Assembly: GCA_964636705.1 (NCBI GenBank)
Contig: CAZWUJ010000007.1
Coordinates: forward strand, 62,001 to 126,000
DNA length: 64,000 nucleotides
Reading direction: 5' to 3'
Source of the DNA: VXRJ01 sp964636705
Lineage (GTDB): Bacteria; Acidobacteriota; Vicinamibacteria; Vicinamibacterales; UBA8438
This document shows, in pieces, positions 24,212 through 32,760 of the stretch. The number at the start of each line of letters is the position of its first letter. Positions within the stretch are counted from its first letter, which is position 1. The notes under the pieces were generated by a model. That model was not told where the DNA came from, made no database searches, and was given only the letters and a program-made list of their open reading frames with translations. A program made the translations under genes and the position numbers.

Positions 24212-26261
24212 CGCGCGCCTCGGGCGTTGCAGCCGCCGTGGCCACCGTCTCCAGAGGGGACTGCACACCCACTTCGTCGACTCGAAGCACCAGCATCGTC
24301 ATGTCGTCATGCTGGTCCGCAGTCCCCACGAACGACTCGACCGACCGCACGATCCGCTCACGCAGATCGTTCGGCGACAGATGCGCGTTCTCGGCGATCA
24401 CGTGCTCCAGCCGGTCTTCGCCGAACAGGTCGTTTGCCTCGTTCATCGCCTCGCTCACGCCGTCCGTGAACAGCACGGCAACGTCGCCGACGCGTATGTC
24501 GAGCCGATGCTCTTCGATCAAGCGGTTGAAGTGCTCCTCCAGGCCTGCGAGGCCGAGCACCAGGCCGTCGGGAGTCAGCACCCGGACGTCGAAGCCGTGC
24601 GCGCCCATCCCGCTACTCGGGGAGGCATAGAAAAGCGGTGTGTGCCCCGCGCGCGCGTAGGTGAGCGTGCCCGCCTCGAGGTCAACCACGGCGTAAAGCA
24701 TGGTGATGAAGCTGCGCGCGTCCAGCGTGGTCGCCATGATCCGGTTGGTTTCCATCAACAGCCTGCGGGGCGATTCGTAGATTTGCCCCAGACTCAGGAT
24801 CAGTCCCTTCAACTCCGCCATATAGAGGGCGGCCGACGCCCCTTTGCCGGACACGTCAGCCACCAGCAGGCCAAGACGGCGTTCACCGAGCCGAATGACA
24901 TCGTAGTAGTCGCCTCCAACCTCGCGCGCGGGACGGCACAACGCGGTAATCGTCAGGCCGGGGATCGACAGGGCGTCCCGCGGCAGGAGCGACATCTGTA
25001 TCTGCCGCGCGATGCGCAACTCCTCCTCCAGGCGTTCCTTCTCGGCTACCTGGTGCATGAGGTTCTCGACGCTCGCGGTCATCTCGTTGAACGATTCCGC
25101 GAGGTCGCCAAGCTGATCGCCCGAAGTGATCCGGATCCGATGCGCGAAGTCGCCGCGGCGGACCCGGCCCGTGCCGGTGAATAGCGCATGCACGGACCCG
25201 GTAATCGATTTGGCGAGCGCGCCCCCCATCACCAGCGCCGCCGCCTCTATGACGAACAGGAGCCCTCCAATCACGGCAAGCAACAAGAGGAAGGTGGTGC
25301 GCGCCCCGGCTTCGCCGGTCAGATCGACGGCTCCGAACAGGCGTGCGTAGAATCCCGCCGGCGTGATCTGGATCGGTCGGTCGACGGTGCGTGCGTCGCC
25401 CGTCTCCCACTCCACGGCGTCCCAGAAACCGACACCCGACAGGCCACCGGCGGAGGGAAGCAGCAGTCCGGAAGCTTCTTCGTCCGGAGCGCCGGCTCCG
25501 AACGCATCCACGTTCACGCCGGTAGAGGCCTCGATCCGCTGCAGGACACCGTCGCCAAACGGAATGTCCACGACAATCGCCCGCACATCGGCGCGGTCGA
25601 CCGTAGCGACTGCACGAATCACGAGCGTTGCCTCCGCTCCGGCCACCACCAGTCCAGCGAAACCCTCCGACCCGATCCAGGGCGGCAGGCGGTCCGGCCT
25701 CCGCGCGTGCAGCCACGGACCAGCTACCCCTCGCGGCCCGCCACCCGATGCCCCGAGCACGACGGCGGACATGCCCTCGTAGCGCTGACCCACAAGTCTC
25801 CGGACACGTGCGAACGCCGACTCCGGAGGTAAGCCGTCGGACAACCGGACGGCGACCCTGCCGGCAGCGATCTCAGCGTCCGCAGTGACGCTCGCCAGCT
25901 CGCGACGCACGAGGTCGGTACTTGTCAGGAGCACGGACATCGTCCAGGCGACCGCGAAGAACGCTACCAGCAGGAGCGCCGGCACGAATCCGATGAAGAC
26001 ATAGGAGAGGATCAGCTTGCGGCGGACGCGCCACAGAAGACGGCGTTGCAGGCGTACCAGGAGCCCAAGGATGATCGAGGCGAGGCCGACCGCCAGGGCA
26101 ATCGAAGCAGCGACATCGAGCCAGTTGAGGAGAACGACGTCGCGGAACGGCAGCAGGAGAAGCTTGGCGATCGAGCCGGCGACCAGCACCGCCACCGGCC
26201 AGGATGCAACGCCCGGCCAGAGCGTAGGCGCTCTCCGTTCGACTGCCATCCCTTCCTGCAT
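24204..26261 (-). CDS. Membrane HAMP-PP2C (SpoIIE-type) serine phosphatase
   Basis: 685 residues from the ATG at 26261 (ATG at 26249 is possible). Several hydrophobic spans lie at about 15-110, then an extracytoplasmic sensor-like region, another span near 350 (LLLLAVIGGLLFVIEAAALV), a HAMP region (GDFAHRIRITSGDQLGDLAE), a short coiled linker with EELRIARQIQMSLLP, and a PP2C/SpoIIE domain. Metal-binding Asp residues appear in REVGGDYYDV, LLVADVSGKGASAALYMA, FTDGVSEAMNE and DQHDDMTMLVL. It is an RsbU-like output: a membrane sensor that dephosphorylates an anti-sigma antagonist or similar partner. No partner gene is adjacent. It overlaps rnc downstream. Confidence 0.92.
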   Translation of the reverse strand: MQEGMAVERRAPTLWPGVASWPVAVLVAGSIAKLLLLPFRDVVLLNWLDVAASIALAVGLASIILGLLVRLQRRLLWRVRRKLILSYVFIGFVPALLLVAFFAVAWTMSVLLTSTDLVRRELASVTADAEIAAGRVAVRLSDGLPPESAFARVRRLVGQRYEGMSAVVLGASGGGPRGVAGPWLHARRPDRLPPWIGSEGFAGLVVAGAEATLVIRAVATVDRADVRAIVVDIPFGDGVLQRIEASTGVNVDAFGAGAPDEEASGLLLPSAGGLSGVGFWDAVEWETGDARTVDRPIQITPAGFYARLFGAVDLTGEAGARTTFLLLLAVIGGLLFVIEAAALVMGGALAKSITGSVHALFTGTGRVRRGDFAHRIRITSGDQLGDLAESFNEMTASVENLMHQVAEKERLEEELRIARQIQMSLLPRDALSIPGLTITALCRPAREVGGDYYDVIRLGERRLGLLVADVSGKGASAALYMAELKGLILSLGQIYESPRRLLMETNRIMATTLDARSFITMLYAVVDLEAGTLTYARAGHTPLFYASPSSGMGAHGFDVRVLTPDGLVLGLAGLEEHFNRLIEEHRLDIRVGDVAVLFTDGVSEAMNEANDLFGEDRLEHVIAENAHLSPNDLRERIVRSVESFVGTADQHDDMTMLVLRVDEVGVQSPLETVATAAATPEARDA

Positions 26262-26315
26262 CTTAGCACCCGTACCGCCCGGCCCGTGGCCGCCCTCCGG
26301 CGGCGGCGGTCCGCA

Positions 26316-26321
26316 TACAAT
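26316..26321 (+). promoter_or_regulatory. Possible -10 box of the DUF368 gene
   Basis: TACAAT ending nine bases before the ATG at 26331. The spacing predicts a leader of only a few bases. Confidence 0.3.
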
Positions 26322-26330
26322 GGCGCACGC

Positions 26331-27224
26331 ATGCTCCTCGGCGCGGAACTGATCTTCCGCAGCGTCGTCGGCGGCGCCTTCATGGGTCTGGCCAATCTCG
26401 TGCCCGGGATCTCGGGCGGGACGATGCTGCTGGCCGTTGGGATCTATCCCCAGTTCATCAACGGCGTGGCGGAAGTGTCGACCTTCCGGTTCCGGCCAGC
26501 GGTCCTCATGATGCTCGCCGTCGTCGGCGGCGCCGCCGCGATTGCCGTGGCCGGAGGCGCCGGATTGATTGCGGCGGCCCTCGACCGGTCGCCGTGGGCG
26601 ATGTACAGCCTGTTTATCGGCCTGACCCTCGGCGGTGTGCCGATGCTGCGGCGCGCCGTTCAACCGGCGGATGGCACGATCGCCGTGAGCGCGGTCTGCG
26701 CCATAGCGTTGATGGCGCTGCTCGCGACGGTCGACCCGGAGGGTCTCGGGGGCGGAGGTTCATCCGGCATGACAAGGGTGCTGCTGCTGGTGGCGGCGGG
26801 TGCGGCGGGAGGCGCGGCAATGATCCTGCCGGGTGTATCCGGAGCCTACCTGCTGCTGATACTGGGACAGTACCGGACGATAGTCGATGCGGTGGCCGCC
26901 GCCGCTGCCGCCGGAAGGTCCGCCGATGTCGCGGGGGTGGTAGCGACGCTGAGCGTCCTGGCGCCTGTGGCGGTCGGCGTCGCGGTTGGCGTCGTCGGTG
27001 TAAGCAACCTCGTCAAGCGGTTACTCGCCCGGCACGAGCGCGCGACACTCGGTTTCCTGCTCGGCCTCCTTCTGGGCGCAGTCATTGGCTTGTGGCCGTT
27101 CGGGGAGGCGACTCCGACGCCGGCGCAGGGCGGGGGCGCTATCGTGGTGGCCACGACAGGGTTTGTCGTTTCCTGGGGCATATCGCGCCTGGGTGACGTC
27201 AAACGGAACGTGTCGACTCGGTGA
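26331..27224 (+). CDS. DUF368 family inner-membrane protein
   Basis: 297 residues from the ATG at 26331; the longer upstream frame overlaps the divergent phosphatase gene. It is hydrophobic almost throughout, with about eight spans. The family hallmarks are two similar motifs, one in each half: MGLANLVPGISGGTMLLAVG near the start and AMILPGVSGAYLLLILGQY in the middle. DUF368 proteins have been linked in recent work to transport of undecaprenyl phosphate (the PopT family), so a role in cell-envelope lipid recycling is plausible. The 3' end overlaps the convergent cutA gene by 26 bases. Confidence 0.88.
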   Translation: MLLGAELIFRSVVGGAFMGLANLVPGISGGTMLLAVGIYPQFINGVAEVSTFRFRPAVLMMLAVVGGAAAIAVAGGAGLIAAALDRSPWAMYSLFIGLTLGGVPMLRRAVQPADGTIAVSAVCAIALMALLATVDPEGLGGGGSSGMTRVLLLVAAGAAGGAAMILPGVSGAYLLLILGQYRTIVDAVAAAAAAGRSADVAGVVATLSVLAPVAVGVAVGVVGVSNLVKRLLARHERATLGFLLGLLLGAVIGLWPFGEATPTPAQGGGAIVVATTGFVVSWGISRLGDVKRNVSTR

Positions 27225-27537
27225 CCCAGCGAAGATAGTCCGGGGCGCCGCCGGTAATCGGGACGACGATGAACTCTGGCGTGTCGTAGGGGTGAAGCTC
27301 GACCACACGCGCGCGCAGAGCGTCGATCCGTGGCTCCGTCGTCTTGATCATGACGAGCTGCTCGTCCGCGTGCTCGACACCGTTCCGCCAGCGGTAGACG
27401 GACCGGACCGGGCCGCAACAGGTAACGCAGGCGGCAAGGCGTTCGTCCACGAGAGCGCGCGCGAACCCGGCGGCATCCACTTCAGGCGGCAGTGTCGTCC
27501 ACGCGACCACGGCATCCGTCGCACCACTCTGCATCAT
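27199..27537 (-). CDS. cutA: CutA-family protein (divalent ion tolerance)
   Basis: 112 residues from the ATG at 27537; the longer open frame upstream is only repeat and tRNA sequence. CutA is a small ferredoxin-fold trimer. Motifs: VDERLAACVTCCGPVRSVYRW, DEQLVMIKTTEPRIDALRARV, and LHPYDTPEFIVVPITGGAPDY followed by LRWV. It is associated with copper and divalent cation tolerance, though its biochemical role is debated. The gene converges on and overlaps the DUF368 gene. Its upstream flank holds a tandem 9-base repeat. Confidence 0.93.
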   Translation of the reverse strand: MMQSGATDAVVAWTTLPPEVDAAGFARALVDERLAACVTCCGPVRSVYRWRNGVEHADEQLVMIKTTEPRIDALRARVVELHPYDTPEFIVVPITGGAPDYLRWVTESTRSV

Positions 27538-27541
27538 TCCC

Positions 27542-27586
27542 CCCGACCAGCCCGACCAGCCCGACCAGCCCGACCAGCCCGACCAT
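27542..27586. repeat. Tandem 9-base repeat, four exact units plus one variant
   Basis: CCCGACCAG occurs four times without interruption (27542-27577), then CCCGACCAT (27578-27586). The last unit runs into ATCGTCG. The stretch GCCCGACCATCGTCG around it equals 15 bases of the core of the dispersed hairpin element. It sits between the cutA start and the tRNA promoter. Confidence 0.85.
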
Positions 27587-27595
27587 CGTCGGCCA

Positions 27596-27624
27596 TTGAC
27601 CGGCCATTCCCCGCGTGCTAGCAT
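27596..27624 (+). promoter_or_regulatory. Promoter of the initiator tRNA gene
   Basis: -35 TTGACC at 27596-27601, 17-base spacer, extended -10 TG-C-TAGCAT at 27616-27624. Transcription would start about 13 bases before the mature tRNA 5' end. Confidence 0.6.
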
Positions 27625-27643
27625 TTTTATTCTTCCACAGGGA

Positions 27644-27720
<77 letters not shown>

Positions 27721-27802
27721 CATTCGGATTCCGGCAACCCTGCCTGACGGCTCGCGGCTTGCGGGTCTGATCATCGCTCGTGGCGCGGATGGACCCGTCT
27801 GC

Positions 27803-27808
27803 TATAGT
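27803..27808 (+). promoter_or_regulatory. Possible -10 box of glnB-amt
   Basis: TATAGT 34 bases before the glnB ATG. No sigma-54 GG-N10-GC pair is obvious and no good -35 is seen. Confidence 0.35.
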
Positions 27809-27842
27809 GAGCCCTCGCCTGGACCGAGAAAGGAGTCCCTGC

Positions 27843-28181
27843 ATGAAACTGGTCATCGCGATCATCAGACCGCATGTCGTAGACGATGTGCGCGACGCAC
27901 TGCTCGCCTTGGGGGTCAACGCGCTTACGGCGACCGAGGTTAAGGGCTACGGTCGCCAGAAGGGACACAAGGAGATGTACCGCGGCGCCGAGTACTCCAT
28001 TGATTTCGTCCCGAAGACGAAAGTCGAAGTGGTGGTCGACGACGACAAGAGCGATTCCGTCGTGGAAGCGATTACCGCCGCGGCCCGCAGCGGGCAGATC
28101 GGTGACGGAAAGCTGTTCGTCGTGGACATCGGTCAAGCCGTCCGGATCCGGACCGGCGAGACCGGACCCAGCGCGCTCTGA
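27843..28181 (+). CDS. glnB: Nitrogen regulatory protein P-II
   Basis: 112 residues from the ATG at 27843 with AAAGGAG upstream. The T-loop GYGRQKGHKEMYRGAEYSID carries Tyr51, the residue uridylylated in proteobacteria. The ATP/2-oxoglutarate-binding B and C loops are present (AARSGQIGDGKLFV; VRIRTGETGP). P-II trimers sense 2-oxoglutarate and ATP/ADP and bind targets such as Amt. The gene ends 12 bases before amt, the classic glnK-amtB pairing, so by position this is functionally a GlnK. No glnD or glnE in view. Confidence 0.96.
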   Translation: MKLVIAIIRPHVVDDVRDALLALGVNALTATEVKGYGRQKGHKEMYRGAEYSIDFVPKTKVEVVVDDDKSDSVVEAITAAARSGQIGDGKLFVVDIGQAVRIRTGETGPSAL

Positions 28182-28193
28182 AGGGGACCAGGC

Positions 28194-29567
28194 ATGACAG
28201 GACAATTGCTGCTGCTGTCGCAGTTCTTGCCGTCGAAGGAACGTCACCACCGCGACGCGGCTGGCGAGTCGTCGACGGTTCGTCGCACGGGATTCCGCGC
28301 CGGAGCATTGAGCGCGGCCGCCCTGCTGTTGGCGCCCCGGGCGGCCTGGGCACAGGAACTCAGTTCCGGAGACACCGCCTGGATGCTGACATCGAGCGTC
28401 CTGGTGCTCTTCATGACCATCCCGGGACTATCGCTCTTCTATGCCGGCCTGGTGCGGGTAAAGAACGTTCTCTCGGTGATGATGCAGTGCTTCGCAATCA
28501 CCTGCATGGTGACCATCCTCTGGACCATCTACGTCTACGGCCTGGCGTTCGGCGACGGTGGGTCGCTCAACGCATTCGTAGGCATCGGGAAGTTCTTCCT
28601 CTCCGATGTCGGGGTCGACACCGTATCCGGCACGATCCCGGAGACCGTGTTCCAGATGTTCCAGCTCACCTTCGCGATCATTACGCCGGCCCTGATGGTG
28701 GGCGCGTTCGCCGAACGCATGAAGTTCTCTTCCATGATGGTATTCATGGCGCTTTGGGTCACTGTCGTTTACGCCCCGGTCGCCCACTGGGTATGGGGCG
28801 GCGGTTGGCTGGGCGCGATGGGCGTGCTGGACTTCGCCGGGGGCACCGTCGTTCACATCAACGCGGGAGTGGCGGCGCTGGTGCTGTGCATCGTTCTCGG
28901 CGGCCGGCGGGGCTTCCCCGGGACGCCCATGCCACCCAACAGCCTGGTGCTGACGGTTGTCGGCGCCTCGATGCTCTGGGTCGGCTGGTTCGGCTTCAAC
29001 GCGGGTAGCCAACTGGCCGCGGACGGTGTTGCCGGTATGGCCATGGCGGTGACCCACATCGCAACCGCCACCGCCGGCTTCGTCTGGATGCTCGCGGAGT
29101 GGGTGCGGCACGGCAAGCCGAGCGTTCTGGGGATCGCTACCGGCGCGGTCGCCGGCCTCGTCGCCATCACGCCAGCGTCCGGCTTCGTGGGACCGATCGG
29201 CGCCCTCGCCATCGGTGCGGCGTCGGGAATCTGCTGTTTCTACGCCTCCAGCAACCTGAAGCGCGCGCTCGGTTACGACGACTCGCTTGATGTCTTCGGA
29301 GTCCACGGCGTGGGCGGATTCGTCGGCGCCATCCTCACCGGCATCTTCGCGGCCCAGGCGTTTGGCGGCTCGGGTCTCGACAACGGCATCGGTGCGCAGC
29401 TCTGGCTGCAGTTCGTCGGCGCCGCGGCGACGATCGTCTACAGCGCGATCGTGACGCTGGTCCTCATCAAGCTGGTCGACGCCATGATGGGAATCCGCGT
29501 GACGGCAGAAGAGGAATCGGTCGGACTCGACATTTCGCTGCACGACGAGCGCGGCTTCACGTTGTAG
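28194..29567 (+). CDS. amt: Ammonium transporter
   Basis: 457 residues. The N-terminal part (to about residue 55, RAAWAQ) looks like a long cleavable signal, as in many Amt proteins. Eleven spans follow. Key features: WMLTSSVLVLFMTIPGLSLF with the AGLVRVKN turn, the phenylalanine gate region, and the twin pore histidines, the first in DFAGGTVVHINAGVAAL and the second in DVFGVHGVGGFVGAIL. Amt trimers conduct ammonium inward and are blocked by unmodified P-II. It is directly downstream of glnB. A downstream gene begins one base after the stop. Confidence 0.96.
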   Translation: MTGQLLLLSQFLPSKERHHRDAAGESSTVRRTGFRAGALSAAALLLAPRAAWAQELSSGDTAWMLTSSVLVLFMTIPGLSLFYAGLVRVKNVLSVMMQCFAITCMVTILWTIYVYGLAFGDGGSLNAFVGIGKFFLSDVGVDTVSGTIPETVFQMFQLTFAIITPALMVGAFAERMKFSSMMVFMALWVTVVYAPVAHWVWGGGWLGAMGVLDFAGGTVVHINAGVAALVLCIVLGGRRGFPGTPMPPNSLVLTVVGASMLWVGWFGFNAGSQLAADGVAGMAMAVTHIATATAGFVWMLAEWVRHGKPSVLGIATGAVAGLVAITPASGFVGPIGALAIGAASGICCFYASSNLKRALGYDDSLDVFGVHGVGGFVGAILTGIFAAQAFGGSGLDNGIGAQLWLQFVGAAATIVYSAIVTLVLIKLVDAMMGIRVTAEEESVGLDISLHDERGFTL

Positions 29568-29568
29568 C

Positions 29569-30636
29569 TTGGCGGCTTACTCTATCGCGGTCATTCCTGG
29601 CGACGGCATCGGCCGGGAGGTCGTGCCCGCGTCTATCCGCGTCGTGGAGGCGGCCGGCCGGCGGTTCGGTTTCGATTGCAACTGGACGACGTTCGACTGG
29701 GGCTGCGAGCGCTACGCCGAGAGCGGCCGGATGATGCCGGCGGACGGCCTTGATCGGCTGCGGCACCATGACGCCATCTTTCTGGGAGCCGTCGGCTGGC
29801 CCGGCGTGCCGGATCACGTCTCGCTGTGGGGTCTGCTGATCCCGATCCGGCGAACGTTCGGCCAGTACGTCAACCTCCGGCCAGTGCGTCTGTTGCCGGG
29901 CGTACGCTCGCCACTCGCCGACCGGCGGCCGGAGGAGATCGATTTCGTCGTCGTCCGCGAGAACAACGAAGGGGAGTACTCCGAGATAGGCGGTCGCCTC
30001 TACGCCGGAACCGACGACGAACTGACGGTTCAGCAGGCCGTTTTCACGCGGCGCGGTGTCGATCGGATCATCCGCTACGCGTTCGAGTTGGCGCGGACGC
30101 GCGAGAAACGCCATCTGACATCGGCAACGAAATCAAACGGCATCATCCACAGCATGCCCTACTGGGACGAGCGGTTCGCGGCGATTGCGGCCGACTTTCC
30201 CGACGTCGCGACCGACCAGTTCCATATCGACATCCTGTCGGCCCACCTCGTTCAGCACCCTGACTGGTTCGACGTTATCGTCGCTAGCAACCTCTTCGGC
30301 GACATACTCTCGGATATCGGCCCCGCCGTTGCCGGTTCGATCGGCCTCGCACCAGGGGCCAACCTCAATCCGGAACGGACCGCTCCCTCGATGTTCGAAC
30401 CGGTCCACGGCTCCGCGCCGGATATCGCCGGTCAAGGTATCGCCAACCCGATCGGCCAGATCTGGACTGCCGCGATGATGCTCGATCACCTGCGCCAGGC
30501 GGAGGCGGCCCGGGCCATCGTCACCGCAATCGAGGACCAGATAGCGGAAGGCGTTCTCCTTACCCGGGATCTGGGCGGGAGTGCTTCGACCGCCGAAGTG
30601 GCGGACGCTCTCGCCCGCCGGGTGGAATCCGCCTGA
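29569..30636 (+). CDS. Tartrate/D-malate dehydrogenase-like beta-decarboxylating dehydrogenase
   Basis: 355 residues beginning with a TTG at 29569, one base after the amt stop. An internal start would remove the NAD-site strand SIAVIPGDGIGREVVPAS, so the TTG is preferred. Family signature: SNLFGDILSDIGPAVAGSIG and ending PVHGSAPDIAGQGIANPI. The segment RRTFGQYVNLRPVRLLPGV and ENNEGEYSEIGG point to the tartrate dehydrogenase/D-malate dehydrogenase branch rather than 3-isopropylmalate dehydrogenase. The reaction would be NAD-dependent oxidative decarboxylation of a 2-hydroxydicarboxylate. No leuC/D genes are nearby. Exact substrate not assignable. Confidence 0.85.
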   Translation: MAAYSIAVIPGDGIGREVVPASIRVVEAAGRRFGFDCNWTTFDWGCERYAESGRMMPADGLDRLRHHDAIFLGAVGWPGVPDHVSLWGLLIPIRRTFGQYVNLRPVRLLPGVRSPLADRRPEEIDFVVVRENNEGEYSEIGGRLYAGTDDELTVQQAVFTRRGVDRIIRYAFELARTREKRHLTSATKSNGIIHSMPYWDERFAAIAADFPDVATDQFHIDILSAHLVQHPDWFDVIVASNLFGDILSDIGPAVAGSIGLAPGANLNPERTAPSMFEPVHGSAPDIAGQGIANPIGQIWTAAMMLDHLRQAEAARAIVTAIEDQIAEGVLLTRDLGGSASTAEVADALARRVESA

Positions 30637-30691
30637 ATCCCGACCGCGAACCGCAGGGTTGCCAACTGGGGCGGCGGGTCGCGGCGAGCAG

Positions 30692-31879
30692 CTACAACAC
30701 AGCGCGCCCGGCGCGGAGCGCCTTGATCGCTTCCCGGCCATAGCCCGCCTCGGCCAGCACCTCGTCAGTGTGCTGGCCCAGCAAGGGAGCAGGCCGCCCC
30801 GGCTGCAGGGGGGTGCCGCCCAGCTTGATGGGCGTGCCGAGCGTGCGGATGGCGCCGAGCGTTGGGTGCCTGGTCTCGACCACCATCTCGCGCGCCCGCA
30901 CCTGCGGGTCGTCGACGACCTCGCGGTAGGTGTTGATGGGACCGCACGGTATGTCGTTCGCCTCGAACTGCTGCAACCAGTACGCGCGCGGGCGGTCAGT
31001 CGTCGCCTCCTCGATAGCCGCCGCCAGCGCCTCGCGGTTGGCCACCCGAGCGCCGTCGACGCTGAACTGCTCGTCGTCGAGCCACTCCGGATGCCCCAGC
31101 AGGCGGGCAAGGCGCGCGAAGATACGGTCGTTCGCGGCACCCAGCGTGATGTAGCCGTCGGCGCACCGGATTGCCTGGTAGGGCGCGCTCATCCGATGCG
31201 CGGAACCAAGCGGCCCTGGAACGTTGCCGGTTGAGAAAAGCTCCGTCGCCTCCCACACCGAGAGCGCAACACCGGCATCGACCAGCGCCGTGTCGACGTG
31301 CTGTCCGGCGCCCGTCCGGCCACGGTGATGGAGGGCGGCCAGGACGCCACAGACGGCGAAGAGCCCCGCCCCCAGATCCGTAAGCGGAACACCTACCTTG
31401 GCGGGCGGCCGATCCGGCTCCCCGGTAACCGACATCAAACCGGAGACCCCCTGTGCGACCAGGTCAAAGCCCCCCCTCCCCGCCGACGGTCCCGTCTGGC
31501 CGTAGCCGGAGATGGATGCGTAGATCAGACGGCCGTTCACTGCAGCGAGCGTTGCATAGTCGAGACCGAGCTTCGCCATCACACCGGGACGGTAGTTCTC
31601 GATCAGGATGTCGGCGGTTGCGGCGAGACGTGCCACGACATCGCGGCCCGCCGCGGTCTTCAGGTCGACGACGATTCCGCGCTTGCCCCGGTTCACGGCG
31701 TTGAAGGCGGCGCTGTCGCCACCCCGCGCGCCAGCCATGCGACGCGACGAATCGCCGGCGGGCGGCTCAACCTTGATCACGTCGGCCCCCATATCGCAAA
31801 GTAGCATTGCGCAATACGGCCCCGCCATGACCTGGGTCACGTCGAGTACGCGGAGGCCGTCGAGCGGTGTCTGTCCCAT
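30692..31879 (-). CDS. Class III (CaiB/BaiF) acyl-CoA transferase
   Basis: 395 residues from the ATG at 31879 (MGQTPLDGLRVLDVTQVMAG, the usual family start); an in-frame ATG at 31912 adds 11 residues. Conserved segments: AGPYCAMLLCDMGADVIKVE, ADILIENYRPGVM, and VPLTDLGAGLFAV with Asp168 in the position of the catalytic Asp of formyl-CoA transferase. The C-terminal RLGTPIKLGGT-type region is present. The family moves CoA between carboxylic acids via an aspartyl-CoA anhydride. It is divergent from a crotonase-fold gene with a shared promoter region of about 50 bases, suggesting a common acyl-CoA pathway. Substrate unknown. Confidence 0.9.
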   Translation of the reverse strand: MGQTPLDGLRVLDVTQVMAGPYCAMLLCDMGADVIKVEPPAGDSSRRMAGARGGDSAAFNAVNRGKRGIVVDLKTAAGRDVVARLAATADILIENYRPGVMAKLGLDYATLAAVNGRLIYASISGYGQTGPSAGRGGFDLVAQGVSGLMSVTGEPDRPPAKVGVPLTDLGAGLFAVCGVLAALHHRGRTGAGQHVDTALVDAGVALSVWEATELFSTGNVPGPLGSAHRMSAPYQAIRCADGYITLGAANDRIFARLARLLGHPEWLDDEQFSVDGARVANREALAAAIEEATTDRPRAYWLQQFEANDIPCGPINTYREVVDDPQVRAREMVVETRHPTLGAIRTLGTPIKLGGTPLQPGRPAPLLGQHTDEVLAEAGYGREAIKALRAGRAVL

Positions 31880-31932
31880 CAATCGCTCAGTCCGGTCGTG
31901 CTTCGATGTCATGGCTCCGGAGGTCCTGATCC

Positions 31933-32730
31933 GTGTCCACGCCCCAAGTTCTCTACCAGTCCGACGGCCCCCGCGCCGTCATCACGTTCAACCGTCCCGA
32001 AGCGCGCAACGCAATGACCTGGGAGATGTACGACGCGCTGGTCGCCTCGTGTGACCGGGCCGAACAGGATGATGGCGTCCGGGTGGTCGTCCTGCGAGGC
32101 GCGGGTGGAAAAGCGTTCGTCGCCGGGACCGACATCGGGCAGTTCCAGCAGTTCCGGAGCGGGACCGGCGGAGGTGAGGACGGCATCGCGTACGAGCAAC
32201 GGATCGACAGCGTGGTCGGTCGGCTTGAGCGCCTGACAAAGCCGACCATCGCAGCAATCGACGGCGCCGCAACCGGGGGTGGACTCGCGCTGGCGATTGC
32301 GTGCGACCTCCGGGTGGCCACCGACCGGACGCGCGTCGGGATTCCGATCGCACGGACCCTGGGCAACTGCTTGTCGGGAGCGAACCACGGGCGCCTGATC
32401 GATCTGATCGGGACGTCTAGAGCCAAGGAGCTTCTCTTCACTGGCAGACTGCTTGACGCGGCCGAGGCGGAAGCGATCGGTCTGGTGAGCTGCGTTGTCG
32501 CCCCTGGCGCGCTCGAAGCGACCGTTTCGGCGTACGTAGAGACGATCGCGTCCAATGCACCTCTCACCGTCCGCGCCAGCAAGGAGATGATTCGGCGGAT
32601 ACAGGAACACCGTCGGATGGAATCCTCACTTGGCAGGGATCTCATCGTCAGTTGCTACGCCAGCGCCGACTTCCGGGAAGGTATTGCCGCGTTTCTGGCC
32701 AAGCGTCCGCCCCGCTGGACCGGTACGTAG
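31933..32730 (+). CDS. Crotonase-superfamily protein lacking both catalytic Glu residues
   Basis: 265 residues from a GTG at 31933 with GGAGG upstream. The crotonase fold is clear: FNRPEARNAMTWEMYDAL, the oxyanion-hole segment GKAFVAGTDIGQF, and IDGAATGGGLALAIACDLRV. In true enoyl-CoA hydratases two glutamates (144 and 164 in the rat enzyme) are catalytic; the aligned positions here are Ala119 and Ile139. It is therefore unlikely to be a standard hydratase and may catalyse another reaction of the superfamily (isomerase, hydrolase, lyase). Its divergence from a CoA-transferase gene supports an acyl-CoA substrate. Confidence 0.85.
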   Translation: MSTPQVLYQSDGPRAVITFNRPEARNAMTWEMYDALVASCDRAEQDDGVRVVVLRGAGGKAFVAGTDIGQFQQFRSGTGGGEDGIAYEQRIDSVVGRLERLTKPTIAAIDGAATGGGLALAIACDLRVATDRTRVGIPIARTLGNCLSGANHGRLIDLIGTSRAKELLFTGRLLDAAEAEAIGLVSCVVAPGALEATVSAYVETIASNAPLTVRASKEMIRRIQEHRRMESSLGRDLIVSCYASADFREGIAAFLAKRPPRWTGT

Positions 32731-32760
32731 CAGTTCACGCTTGAACCACGGACCGGGATT

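Noticed and set aside
27542..27586. Tandem 9-mers as a CRISPR array
   Set aside because: Units are directly joined with no spacers and there are no cas genes.
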